Below, piece after piece: positions 38,153-45,574 of a stretch of 64,000 nt of DNA. The stretch is from Clostridium sp. CAG:492. Its GTDB lineage: Bacteria; Bacillota; Clostridia; TANB77; CAG-508. How positions within the stretch are numbered: position 1 is the first letter of the stretch; each line of letters starts with the position of its first letter. Made by a program: the position numbers and the translations under genes. The stretch is taken from positions 1 to 64,000 of the forward strand of contig FR878314.1 of NCBI GenBank assembly GCA_000434335.1, given 5' to 3'. The notes below the pieces were generated by a model. The model saw only the letters and a list, made by a program, of their open reading frames with translations, ran no database searches and was not told where the DNA came from.

Positions 38153-40666
38153 ATGCGTGAAGTAGATGTAGATAAATTGTTAGATATGATAAAAAACGAA
38201 GACGAAGAACATTTAGAGGAAATAATAGGTGGGTATGGAGAGGAAGAGCAATTTGATTACTTAAAAATGGCAATATGGATCAAAAATAAGATTTATATAA
38301 AACCAGAGCAAAAAGAAAAGTTGAAAGAAGCGATTTATTTAGAGGATGAATACGACCCAGATATTATTGCTGTCTTTATATCAGCATTATTAGATAAAGA
38401 TGAAATTAAAACTTTAATTAATGGAAAAAATAACTTGGAAAGTGAGATATATACAGTTTTTATAAAAACTACAGGAGAAATAGAACAATATTTAACAGAC
38501 GAAAAAATAAAAGAATTAGGATTGGATTCAAAAGATATCTATAAGTTAATAATAGAAACAGGAAAAATAGAACAATATTTAACAACAGAGAATATAAGAG
38601 GATGGGGACTGGATTCATCACAAATTTGTGAGTTAATAAGAAAGACGGGAAAAATAGAAAAGTATTTAACAACAGAAAATATAAAAAAGTTGGGACTGGA
38701 TTCATCTCAAATTTTTGAGCTAATAAGTGAGACAGGAAAAATAGAAAAATATCTAACAACAGAAAATATAAAAAAGTGGGGTTTGGATTCATATCAAGTT
38801 TGCGAATTAATAGTGAAAACCGGAAAAATAGAAAAATATTTGACGCCAGAAAATATAAGAAAGTGGGGTTTGATACCAGATATTGCTTTTCAATTCATCA
38901 ACGAAACATCAAATGATGATAATTTTCAGTTTATTTATAATATGGGGTTTGATCGTACAGAGATAAAAGATTGTAAACTTATATATAAATATTTAGATTA
39001 TTTTTTAGAAATAGAAAAGCAGACTGAAAAAAAAGATATTATAGAAAGAATGTACAAAAAAAACAATGATATAGTAAAGGTAAATTTTGAAATATTAGAT
39101 AATAAATATTTACAAGCATTAGGAGAAGATAAAATAAATCAAATATCTTGCTATCCAGAATATGTAGAGAAAATATTAAATTTAAGTGAAACAGAACTAA
39201 ATTTGTTAGGAAAATGCTTGGAAATTTATGAAAAAAATAATGAAACAGAAGATTGGACACCTTTATGTGAAAGAATATTAAAAAATATTGGTACTTATAG
39301 TAGACTGCTTGAAACAATTGAAGATATTGATCAATTATCTGTCCAAGATATTGATGATTTAATAATAATTCTACTGCAGGAAAATTACTTAGACATTGAA
39401 TGTATTGAAGATGTGAGAAATTTTGAAAGTATAAAACAAAAGAAATGTGATGAGATGTTTAAAAATGGAAATATAGAAGAGAAAATAAATGCTATATGTA
39501 TTTCAAAATTTGGACAGTCTAAATCAGAGACTGAAGAATTAATAAAAAAATATGCAGAAGGAATAGAATATATAAAAGACAATGATTTACAATATTATAT
39601 AAGAGCTGTAGATGAATTATTATCAATTAATGACCCAGAGATACTTAATCATATATTTAATGAAGTTGAGCCTGTACAAAATGTTAATAGTATTTTAATG
39701 GAAAGAAATTTGAAAAATGAATATGGAAAATTATATAATGATGGATTATTTTCAATAATCCAAGCTCAAAAGTGTGAAAGTTTAGGAGATAATATATACG
39801 AAGTTCCTACTGATGAAAATGGTAATATTACTAATTTTAATATGATTATCACATCAATAGCAGCTTTTTTCACAAATAAATCTGAAAATTTTTACGAAGA
39901 TTGGAATAGACCAGCTATAGGTTCGCAACATTTTTGTGCAAGTTACATAAGAAGAGATATGTTGGGTAAAGCTAATATTTGGCATTTTTGTTATGGATTT
40001 AGTAATATAACAGACGATAGCTTAATGCTTTCAGGTAGTCGTGATATATTTTCTTCTGATTCTGAATTTGTGTCAAAAGCTGAATGCACAGAAGAAAGAT
40101 ATTTATCGCCAGATCAGCAAATAAATTGTACAAAAGAGTATAATGAAATGGATTTTAGAAGAATACAAAATGGAAAGAAAAAACAGCCAGATTATATAGT
40201 TGTATTTAGAGAAAATGGAGAAATTTTTAATATAGATGAAGCAAAAATGGCTTCAGAACAATTTAAAAAAGCAACAGGAAAAGCTTTACCAATAGTGATT
40301 GTTGACCAAGATAAATGTTTAGAAACCGAGAGAAGATTAGTTATTGAAATGATAGAAGAGTTTAACATAAGCCCATCAAAGGAAAAGGCAGATTTAATTT
40401 GTCAGAAAATTAGGAATAATCAACAAACAAATATTGAGTTTGCGAGTGATATAGATATTAGTTATATACAAGAATATGATAAAAAAGATGATAAAAGAAC
40501 AGTAACAATAGATGAACTTAATGAGATTTTTGTACTGATAGATCCAAAAGATAGAGAAGAATTGTTAAAAAAATTTAAAGCATTTTGTATTTGTAAAAAA
40601 ATAATGGAAAAACAAAGAGGAGAAAAGGAGGCAAAAGGTGATGAAAACGGGGAAATATGCAAATAA
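38153..40666 (+). CDS. Large protein of unknown function with five 29-residue tandem repeats
   Basis: An 837-residue soluble protein; no signal peptide or membrane segment. Residues about 106-250 are five tandem 29-residue units of the type ETGKIEKYLTTENIKKWGLD plus SSQICELI, likely helical. A helical middle (250-560) follows. The C-terminal part (about 580-770) has a conserved-looking core: GSQHFCASYIRRDML, WHFCYGFSNI, LMLSGSRDIFSSDSEF, YNEMDFRRIQNGKKKQPDYI and LPIVIVDQDKCLETERR. I recall related C-terminal cores in other Clostridia proteins but know no function. The ATG at 38153 is chosen for the GGAGG eight bases before it. Two small downstream genes overlap or abut it. Confidence 0.8.
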   Translation: MREVDVDKLLDMIKNEDEEHLEEIIGGYGEEEQFDYLKMAIWIKNKIYIKPEQKEKLKEAIYLEDEYDPDIIAVFISALLDKDEIKTLINGKNNLESEIYTVFIKTTGEIEQYLTDEKIKELGLDSKDIYKLIIETGKIEQYLTTENIRGWGLDSSQICELIRKTGKIEKYLTTENIKKLGLDSSQIFELISETGKIEKYLTTENIKKWGLDSYQVCELIVKTGKIEKYLTPENIRKWGLIPDIAFQFINETSNDDNFQFIYNMGFDRTEIKDCKLIYKYLDYFLEIEKQTEKKDIIERMYKKNNDIVKVNFEILDNKYLQALGEDKINQISCYPEYVEKILNLSETELNLLGKCLEIYEKNNETEDWTPLCERILKNIGTYSRLLETIEDIDQLSVQDIDDLIIILLQENYLDIECIEDVRNFESIKQKKCDEMFKNGNIEEKINAICISKFGQSKSETEELIKKYAEGIEYIKDNDLQYYIRAVDELLSINDPEILNHIFNEVEPVQNVNSILMERNLKNEYGKLYNDGLFSIIQAQKCESLGDNIYEVPTDENGNITNFNMIITSIAAFFTNKSENFYEDWNRPAIGSQHFCASYIRRDMLGKANIWHFCYGFSNITDDSLMLSGSRDIFSSDSEFVSKAECTEERYLSPDQQINCTKEYNEMDFRRIQNGKKKQPDYIVVFRENGEIFNIDEAKMASEQFKKATGKALPIVIVDQDKCLETERRLVIEMIEEFNISPSKEKADLICQKIRNNQQTNIEFASDIDISYIQEYDKKDDKRTVTIDELNEIFVLIDPKDREELLKKFKAFCICKKIMEKQRGEKEAKGDENGEICK
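38468..38902 (+). repeat. Five tandem 87-bp coding repeats
   Basis: Units at 38468-38554, 38555-38641, 38642-38728, 38729-38815 and 38816-38902. Units 2-4 are very similar also at DNA level (for example AAAATAGAAAAATATTTAAC-like blocks recur), which suggests recent duplication and possible length variation by slippage or recombination. Confidence 0.85.
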
Positions 40667-40790
40667 AAGAGAAGAAGAAAAAGCAATAAAAGGCGATTAT
40701 GGTCGTGTAGCAAAAAAAATTTTAAATATTATAAATGAAAATAAATCAGGAAAAGGTGGTAAAGACGATAAAGGTGGAATGGAAAAATAG
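40641..40790 (+). CDS. Small basic protein overlapping the repeat-protein gene (49 aa)
   Basis: A 49-residue frame: MKTGKYANKREEEKAIKGDY then GRVAKKILNIINENKSG and a Gly/Lys/Asp tail ending KGGMEK. It overlaps the last 26 nt of the large gene and has a perfect AGGAGG nine bases before the ATG, inside that gene's end. The strong ribosome site makes translation likely. The frame also overlaps the start of the next gene. No family recognised; partnership with the 837-aa protein is an inference from the overlap. Confidence 0.55.
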   Translation: MKTGKYANKREEEKAIKGDYGRVAKKILNIINENKSGKGGKDDKGGMEK

Positions 40791-41226
40791 TATAAATGCG
40801 AATACGATTAATAATGTTTTTTCAGAAGTATATGATATTATTTGTCATATGGATGAAGATTTAAGAAATAAAATTCCAAAAAGATTTATTAAAATAATAA
40901 AAGAAAATCGAAACTTAAATTATAATGTAAATATTGATTATAATCAAAACATAAACAAATGGAATATTATATATGATACAAAAGTAATGCTTTCTGTGAT
41001 ATATAGAGATTTTTTAGTGGATGATAAAAAAAGATATGAGCTTAAAAAGAATGATAGGCTATCAATAGAGGAAAAATATAATACAGAAAATCTGTTTAAA
41101 AATAATAAAGACGACAAAGAGAAAGTATATAAAGAACAGATAAAAGATGAAAAATCATTAGTTGTAGTAAAAAAAGAAAGATTTTATCATAAAGTTATAA
41201 ATTTTATAAGAAAAATTTTTCATTGA
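40735..41226 (+). CDS. Hypothetical protein linked to the repeat protein (up to 163 aa)
   Basis: A lysine/asparagine-rich soluble protein. Its recognisable core starts around ANTINNVFSEVYDIICHMDEDL and runs through NKIPKRFIKIIKENRNLNY, KVMLSVIYRDFLVDDKKRYE and KNDRLSIEEKYNTENLF. Similar small proteins occur in Clostridia, but no function is known to me. The start is uncertain: the ATG at 40735 has no ribosome site, and GTG codons at 40756 or 40774 lie nearer AGGAA/AAAGGTGG. It overlaps the 49-residue gene. After its TGA the same frame stays open for 27 codons, which look like a remnant of another gene. Confidence 0.65.
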   Translation: MKINQEKVVKTIKVEWKNSINANTINNVFSEVYDIICHMDEDLRNKIPKRFIKIIKENRNLNYNVNIDYNQNINKWNIIYDTKVMLSVIYRDFLVDDKKRYELKKNDRLSIEEKYNTENLFKNNKDDKEKVYKEQIKDEKSLVVVKKERFYHKVINFIRKIFH

Positions 41227-41400
41227 ATAATTAAAGATTATAAAGAAAATGATTTTATTGTTGCAGAAAAATATAATTTGACTTATCATAAAGAAGGAAG
41301 GTTCTCATGAAAATATTAATAATAGGAGCAGGTGTGCTTGGCTCAAATAATAGAAGGGTATGATGAACTAAAACTATCATTATTAAATTATGATAAATAA
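41227..41400 (+). pseudogene. Remnants of a two-gene cluster (unknown tail + ketopantoate-reductase-like gene)
   Basis: Three coding-like scraps lie end to end. (1) 41227-41310: an open frame reading IIKDYKENDFIVAEKYNLTY and ending in TGA overlapping the next ATG as ATGA, like the tail of a gene in an operon. (2) 41307-41363: MKILIIGAGVLGSNNRRV, the first strand and GxGxxG loop of an NAD(P) Rossmann domain of PanE/ketopantoate reductase type, with GAAGGAAGG before it. (3) In another frame up to 41400: AQIIEGYDELKLSLLNYDK, a plausible C-terminal end. The middle of the enzyme is missing, so a large internal deletion is likely. Confidence 0.6.
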
Positions 41401-41423
41401 ATATAAAAACGGAGGAAGAAAAA

Positions 41424-42524
41424 ATGTCAAATATATTAGATTACATTAAATGGAGAGGTGATTTAACAATACAAAATGATCCTTTTAATGAAATAGATAG
41501 TTTAATTTTATCTAGATTTTCATATTTACCATTTGATGGAATAATAGAAGAAAATGAAGTTGTAACAATAAGAGAGCTAAATGAAAGATTTCAAAAACAA
41601 GATAAAAACAATATAAATATTTTATGGGATGATGATATAAATTTATTTCCATTAATGGGAAATTCAAAAAGATTTGGCGAAATGAAAGCAACAAAATATT
41701 CAAATAAATTAAATGTAGAAGAAGAGCTTCAGTTTTCTGCAATAACAATATTAGTTCCAGATGATACGATATTTATATCATATAGAGGAACTGATAACAC
41801 AATTGTTGGATGGAAAGAAGACTTTAATATGGGCTTTAAAAGTCATGTTGGAGCACAAATTGATTCTGTAAAATATTTAGAAGAAATAGCTGATAAATAT
41901 CCAAAAAATAATATACGAATTGGAGGTCATTCAAAAGGGGGAAATTTAGCTGTATATTCTGCGGTTTTTGCAACAGAAAAAACTAAAAATAGAATTATAA
42001 AAATATACAATAACGATGGACCAGGATTTGATGATGAAATATCAGAATCAGATAATTACAAACAAATGATAACAAAAGTAAATACATATATTCCTCAAGA
42101 ATCTATATTTGGAATGCTACTAAATCATAAAGAAAAATATATAGTAGTAAGAAGTACACAAAAAGGCGTTATGCAACATGATGTGTATTCATGGCAATTA
42201 CTAGGGAAAAATTTTGAATGTTTAAAAGAAGTAACAAATGGTAGTAAAATTATAGATAAATCAATAAAAGATTGGTTTAAACAAATAGATATAAAACAAA
42301 GAGAGCAAATGATTGATATAATATTTGAAGTAATAAATTCAACACAAATGGATACAATGAGTGATATAAAAGCAGGCGGAATATCAAGTATAACAACAAT
42401 TTTAAAATCATATAAAATGATAGATGCAGAAGACAAAAAAATGCTTTTAAAAACAGTATCAGCATTACTAAAAACAGCAAAAGATAATTTTTTAGAGCTT
42501 AATAAACTAAAAAATGAAGAATAA
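41424..42524 (+). CDS. DUF2974 (Mbeg1-like) alpha/beta-hydrolase, lipase-like
   Basis: A 366-residue protein of the DUF2974 family. The nucleophile elbow is IRIGGHSKGGNLAVYSAVF (GxSxG, serine near residue 175), preceded by IFISYRGTDNTIVGWKEDFNMGF, the strand/oxyanion region of lipase-3-like hydrolases, and followed by YNNDGPGFDDEI with a candidate acidic residue. No signal peptide, so it should act inside the cell. Substrate unknown. It has AGGAGG before the ATG and directly follows decayed genes. The short RNA promoter at 42535 begins ten bases after its stop. Confidence 0.82.
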   Translation: MSNILDYIKWRGDLTIQNDPFNEIDSLILSRFSYLPFDGIIEENEVVTIRELNERFQKQDKNNINILWDDDINLFPLMGNSKRFGEMKATKYSNKLNVEEELQFSAITILVPDDTIFISYRGTDNTIVGWKEDFNMGFKSHVGAQIDSVKYLEEIADKYPKNNIRIGGHSKGGNLAVYSAVFATEKTKNRIIKIYNNDGPGFDDEISESDNYKQMITKVNTYIPQESIFGMLLNHKEKYIVVRSTQKGVMQHDVYSWQLLGKNFECLKEVTNGSKIIDKSIKDWFKQIDIKQREQMIDIIFEVINSTQMDTMSDIKAGGISSITTILKSYKMIDAEDKKMLLKTVSALLKTAKDNFLELNKLKNEE

Positions 42525-42534
42525 AAATCTTTAT

Positions 42535-42563
42535 TTGACATATATTAAAACAAATGCTATAAT
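42535..42563 (+). promoter_or_regulatory. Perfect-consensus promoter of a short antisense RNA
   Basis: TTGACA (42535-42540), 17 nt, TATAAT (42558-42563), plus an extended TG motif (TGC before TATAAT). It is among the strongest promoters in the window, yet no gene follows: only about 70 nt before a terminator. Confidence 0.85.
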
Positions 42564-42569
42564 ATCTAT

Positions 42570-42641
42570 AGCATTAAGCAAAGCAAGTTTTTTAATTAGA
42601 ACACAAAAAAAGACTAGGAATCGCACTCCTAGTCTTTTTGT
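42570..42641 (+). ncRNA. Putative antitoxin RNA of a par/Fst-like type I toxin-antitoxin locus
   Basis: A predicted RNA of about 70 nt starting near 42570 and ending at the shared terminator. Its 5' part (42582-42604, AGCAAGTTTTTTAATTAGAA then CAC) is nearly the same as 42701-42725, so the RNA is antisense to the toxin message over its start codon and the bases just after the ribosome site (two inserted bases and one mismatch). Its 3' half is the common hairpin, giving a second contact region. This is how RNA II of pAD1-type par loci works. No transcript data exist here; the call is an inference from structure. Confidence 0.6.
42605..42640. terminator. Bidirectional terminator shared by the convergent short RNAs
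   Basis: AAAGACTAGGA (42609-42619) pairs with TCCTAGTCTTT (42627-42637) around a 7-nt loop. Seven A precede it and five T follow, so it ends transcripts from both sides. Confidence 0.9.
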
Positions 42642-42648
42642 TGTTTTG

Positions 42649-42714
42649 TTAGTCTTTATCATTTAATATAATATAAACAATAATAAGAGCTAACATTTTT
42701 AGCAAGTTTTTCAA
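42649..42714 (-). CDS. Putative type I toxin: 21-residue hydrophobic peptide
   Basis: A 21-codon frame starting with TTG: MKNLLKMLALIIVYIILN then DKD. It has a basic N-terminus, one hydrophobic helix and a charged C-terminus, the profile of membrane-targeting type I toxin peptides. GGGAGG lies ten bases before the TTG and is half-buried in a hairpin (TCCCT with AGGGA) in the message. The message has its own promoter (42791-42763), a second 5' hairpin (GTCC/GGAC), and a 5'-end segment that can pair with codons 3-6. The opposing short RNA is complementary to the start region. Sequence similarity to Fst itself is not obvious; the assignment rests on layout. Confidence 0.6.
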   Translation of the reverse strand: MKNLLKMLALIIVYIILNDKD

Positions 42715-42762
42715 TTAGTGAACACCTCCCTTCTTAGAGGGAATGTCCGATAGGACTTGCTA

Positions 42763-42791
42763 ATTATATATTAAATTACAAATACAATCAA
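42763..42791 (-). promoter_or_regulatory. Promoter of the putative toxin message
   Basis: Minus strand: TTGATT (42791-42786), 17 nt, TATAAT (42768-42763). The transcript would start near 42757 and run about 150 nt to the shared terminator. Confidence 0.65.
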
Positions 42792-42810
42792 TAAATTATA
42801 GTGCAATTCT

Positions 42811-42839
42811 TTGACTTATTGAATAAAATTATATATAAT
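42811..42839 (+). promoter_or_regulatory. Promoter of the DUF368 gene
   Basis: TTGACT (42811-42816), 17 nt, TATAAT (42834-42839), about 70 nt before the start codon and divergent from the toxin promoter. Confidence 0.65.
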
Positions 42840-42908
42840 TACTCAAAATTAAAAATAAAAAGTTAAAAGTGCGTAGACTTTTTATAACAAGGAAAGGAAA
42901 ATTTTATT

Positions 42909-43772
42909 ATGAAAAATTTTTTCAAAGGAATAATAGTTGGAATTGGAGGAATAGCACCAGGACTAAGTGGTAGCGTTTTACTTGTAATATTTGGATTATA
43001 TCAAAAAACAATAAATGCTATTGGAACATTATTTAAAAACTTCAAAAAGAATATAATGTTTTTAGTACCATTATTCTTAGGATTTGGAGTAGGTGTATTG
43101 TTATTTAGCAAAGTAGTAGATTATTTATTAAACACATTTGAAATGCAAACAAGATTTGCATTCTTGGGGCTAGTAATAGGAACAATACCACTGTTCTATA
43201 AAGAAGTAAAAAAAGAAGGATTCTCAAAAAAATATTATATTTTAATTGCTATATCTGCAATTGCTGGACTACTATTATTTTCACTAAATAAAGGAGCATT
43301 TCCACAAATAGAAAATCCAAATTTAATACAATCTATTATGCTAGGAGTAGCTGTAGCTGGATCATCAATAATACCAGGTGTTGATAGTGCTGTAATTTTA
43401 TCTTCACTAGGATTATATGAATTATATGTAAGTTCATTAGCTAACTTTAATTTAAGTGTATTAATACCAGCAGGATTTGGCCTAGTAATAGGTGCTCTTA
43501 TAATTTCATTTATAATAAACAAATTAATAAAAAGATTCTATACAGCAACATTTTCAATTATATTTGGATTATTTATATCAATAATTCCAAATGTATTAAA
43601 TGAAAATTGTAAAATGATGTTAGATATAAAAACTGCGGTATCAATTTTAAGCTGTTTAGTAGGCTTTTGCTTATCTTATTATTTAGAGGATATTGAAGGA
43701 AATAATGCTAAAATAAAAAATATAATAAAATATTCATCAAGAAAAAGAATTGGAGGAGAAGGCAACGAATAA
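42909..43772 (+). CDS. DUF368 family polyprenyl-phosphate transporter (PopT-type)
   Basis: A 287-residue integral membrane protein with about eight transmembrane segments. The N-terminal signature FKGIIVGIGGIAPGLSGSVLLVIFGLYQK and the repeat-like GVAVAGSSIIPGVDSAVILSSLGLYE define DUF368, with its paired re-entrant Pro-Gly motifs. Members of this family were shown in other bacteria to return undecaprenyl phosphate across the membrane for reuse in wall and polymer synthesis; that role is inferred here by family. GGAAAGGA before the ATG. Confidence 0.9.
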   Translation: MKNFFKGIIVGIGGIAPGLSGSVLLVIFGLYQKTINAIGTLFKNFKKNIMFLVPLFLGFGVGVLLFSKVVDYLLNTFEMQTRFAFLGLVIGTIPLFYKEVKKEGFSKKYYILIAISAIAGLLLFSLNKGAFPQIENPNLIQSIMLGVAVAGSSIIPGVDSAVILSSLGLYELYVSSLANFNLSVLIPAGFGLVIGALIISFIINKLIKRFYTATFSIIFGLFISIIPNVLNENCKMMLDIKTAVSILSCLVGFCLSYYLEDIEGNNAKIKNIIKYSSRKRIGGEGNE

Positions 43773-43892
43773 TTGGTATTGAATACGGATGGCTACATTT
43801 TTGTGACATTGCAATTACATAATATAGTTAAGAATTATTGTTAAAAACAAAAATATTAATATTTTTTGAAGTATGAAAAAGGAGTAAGAAAA

Positions 43893-44906
43893 ATGATATA
43901 TTCAGATTTTTTAAAGCAAGGAAGTTGTATAGGTGTTCCAGCACCATCAAGTGGAGCATATAACAATTTATATAATAATAGATATAATAATGCAAAGAAA
44001 AAACTAGAAGAAAAAGGCTATAAAGTTGTATTATCAAAAAATATATTTAATTCATATAAAATGCGTAGTGCACCTGCAAAAGAAAGGGCAGAAGAGCTAA
44101 ATAAAATGATAGAAAATAAAAATATTAATTTTATTATTTGTGCAGCAGGTGGAGAATTTTTAGTAGAAATGCTACCATATGTGAATTTGCAAAAAATACA
44201 AACAAATCCAAAATTTATTCAAGGATTTTCAGATCCAACAGGTATACTATTTCCAGTAACCACAAAATATGATATAGCAACAATATATGGAAATAATTTT
44301 GGTGATTATGGTGCAGAATGCGATGATAAAAGCATACTTGACAATATTCAAATAATTACAGGCAATATAATAAAACAAAAAAATTACGAACTATTCGAGG
44401 ATGAAAGAGCAGAAAGAATAACAGGATTAGAAGGCTATAATTTAACAAAAAAGGTCGAATGGAAAAGCTTAAATAATAGCGAAATAACTGTAACAGGAAG
44501 AATAATTGGTGGTTGTTTAGATATAATATCAGAAATAGCAGGAACAAAATATGATGGTACAAATGAATTTAACAAAAGATATAAAAATGACGGAATTATT
44601 TGGTATTTTGATAATTGTGAGTTATCAAAAGAAGAGCTAATTCGTACGATATGGAAACTAAATGAACTTGATTATTTTAAATATGCAAAGGCAATTATAT
44701 TTGGAAGAAACGGAGAAGAAACATCGTGTATAGGATATACAATGGAAGAAGCTTTACAAGATAGCGTTATATCAAATTTAAACATTCCAATTATATATGA
44801 TACTGATATATCACATAAAGGGCCATGTTTGACAATAATAAATGGTGCAATTGCAACAATATGCTATGATAATGGAAAAGGAAGTATAAATTTTGAGTTA
44901 AAGTAG
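43893..44906 (+). CDS. LD-carboxypeptidase family protein (peptidase S66)
   Basis: A 337-residue S66 serine peptidase related to muramoyl-tetrapeptide LD-carboxypeptidases and MccF. GSCIGVPAPSSGAYN opens the fold, the nucleophile serine is in IQGFSDPTGILFP, and the downstream catalytic Glu and His lie in IFGRNGEETS and DTDISHKGPC. It may recycle cell-wall tetrapeptides or detoxify microcin-like peptides. The ATG at 43893 is preferred because AAGGAG lies nine bases upstream; the longer open frame begins at a TTG (43866). A TTGTGA/TATAGT promoter may lie at 43801-43828. Confidence 0.88.
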   Translation: MIYSDFLKQGSCIGVPAPSSGAYNNLYNNRYNNAKKKLEEKGYKVVLSKNIFNSYKMRSAPAKERAEELNKMIENKNINFIICAAGGEFLVEMLPYVNLQKIQTNPKFIQGFSDPTGILFPVTTKYDIATIYGNNFGDYGAECDDKSILDNIQIITGNIIKQKNYELFEDERAERITGLEGYNLTKKVEWKSLNNSEITVTGRIIGGCLDIISEIAGTKYDGTNEFNKRYKNDGIIWYFDNCELSKEELIRTIWKLNELDYFKYAKAIIFGRNGEETSCIGYTMEEALQDSVISNLNIPIIYDTDISHKGPCLTIINGAIATICYDNGKGSINFELK

Positions 44907-44981
44907 AAAAATGATAAGATAATAAAGTAAGTAATTGCAACATAATAAACAAAAATATTACCAAAAAAGCAATTATTTTCC

Positions 44982-45010
44982 TTGCAATGACTAAAATTAT
45001 ATGATAAAAT
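44982..45010 (+). promoter_or_regulatory. Promoter of rpsO
   Basis: TTGCAA (44982-44987), 17 nt, TAAAAT (45005-45010); leaves a structured leader of about 100 nt. Confidence 0.6.
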
Positions 45011-45013
45011 ATC

Positions 45014-45106
45014 AAGGTATTAAAAATACAAAAACCTTATACTTAGTTCAAGGATAATTAACACCACTTAAACTCAGTTTAAGGATAAAAAATAATAATG
45101 GAGGTG
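45014..45106 (+). promoter_or_regulatory. Structured rpsO leader with a duplicated 22-nt element
   Basis: Two 22-nt copies, 45036-45057 and 45067-45088, agree at 19 positions (CTTA-ACT-AGTT-AAGGATAA). The second folds as a CTTAAAC/GTTTAAG hairpin. An AAGG/CCTT stem (45014-45017 with 45035-45038) lies before them. Ribosomal protein S15 commonly represses its own message by binding a structured leader, and this is a candidate site. Confidence 0.45.
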
Positions 45107-45115
45107 CATTGTAAA

Positions 45116-45379
45116 ATGACAAAGGAAAGAAAACAAGAAATAATCGCTACTTATAAAAGAGATGAAAACGATACTGGTTCACCAGAAGTTCAAATAGCTC
45201 TTTTAACAGAAAGAATCAATGAATTAACAGAACATCTAAAAGTTCATAAAAAAGACAATCATTCAAGAAGAGGTCTTTTAAAAATGGTAGGAAGCAGAAG
45301 AAACTTACTTAACTACTTAGCAAAAAAAGATGTTCAAAGATACAGAGATATCGTAGAAAAACTTGGATTAAGAAAATAA
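45116..45379 (+). CDS. rpsO: 30S ribosomal protein S15
   Basis: An 87-residue S15, binding the central domain of 16S rRNA and bridging to the 50S subunit. Diagnostic sequence: [47 protein letters not shown] core (split here in words: [47 protein letters not shown]). The ATG at 45116 is used because GGAGGTG lies nine bases before it; an upstream in-frame ATG at 45098 overlaps that ribosome site. It precedes pnp, the conserved bacterial order. Confidence 0.97.
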   Translation: MTKERKQEIIATYKRDENDTGSPEVQIALLTERINELTEHLKVHKKDNHSRRGLLKMVGSRRNLLNYLAKKDVQRYRDIVEKLGLRK

Positions 45380-45387
45380 TAACTTTT

Positions 45388-45430
45388 GGACGTTTTGCAT
45401 AAATAAATTGCTAAACGTCCATTTTAATTA
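45388..45430 (+). terminator. Terminator-like hairpin between rpsO and pnp
   Basis: GGACGTTTTGCA pairs with TGCTAAACGTCC (one mismatch), followed by ATTTTAATT. It may give partial termination or an RNA-processing site, as is known between rpsO and pnp in other bacteria. Confidence 0.6.
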
Positions 45431-45574
45431 AATGGTGTTAAAAATGCTTAAAAATTAGTAAGTAGCTTGGATAAAGTACTTTAAAAAATTATATTAAATA
45501 AAAGTAAATTAAAGTAATTTATCGAGGTTACAGCTAATTTTAGGCAAATAATAATTTATAAAGGAGAGAAGTAT

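Larger units (their letters stand above)
42582..42725. repeat. Direct repeat pair linking antitoxin RNA and toxin start region
   Basis: Copy 1 at 42582-42604 and copy 2 at 42701-42725 share AGCAAGTTTTT-AATTAG-AACAC. The minus-strand toxin initiation region (GTGTTC, start codon, first codons) lies in copy 2. A related inverted copy, ACTTGCTAA at 42755-42763, can pair with copy 2 inside the toxin message. Confidence 0.75.
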
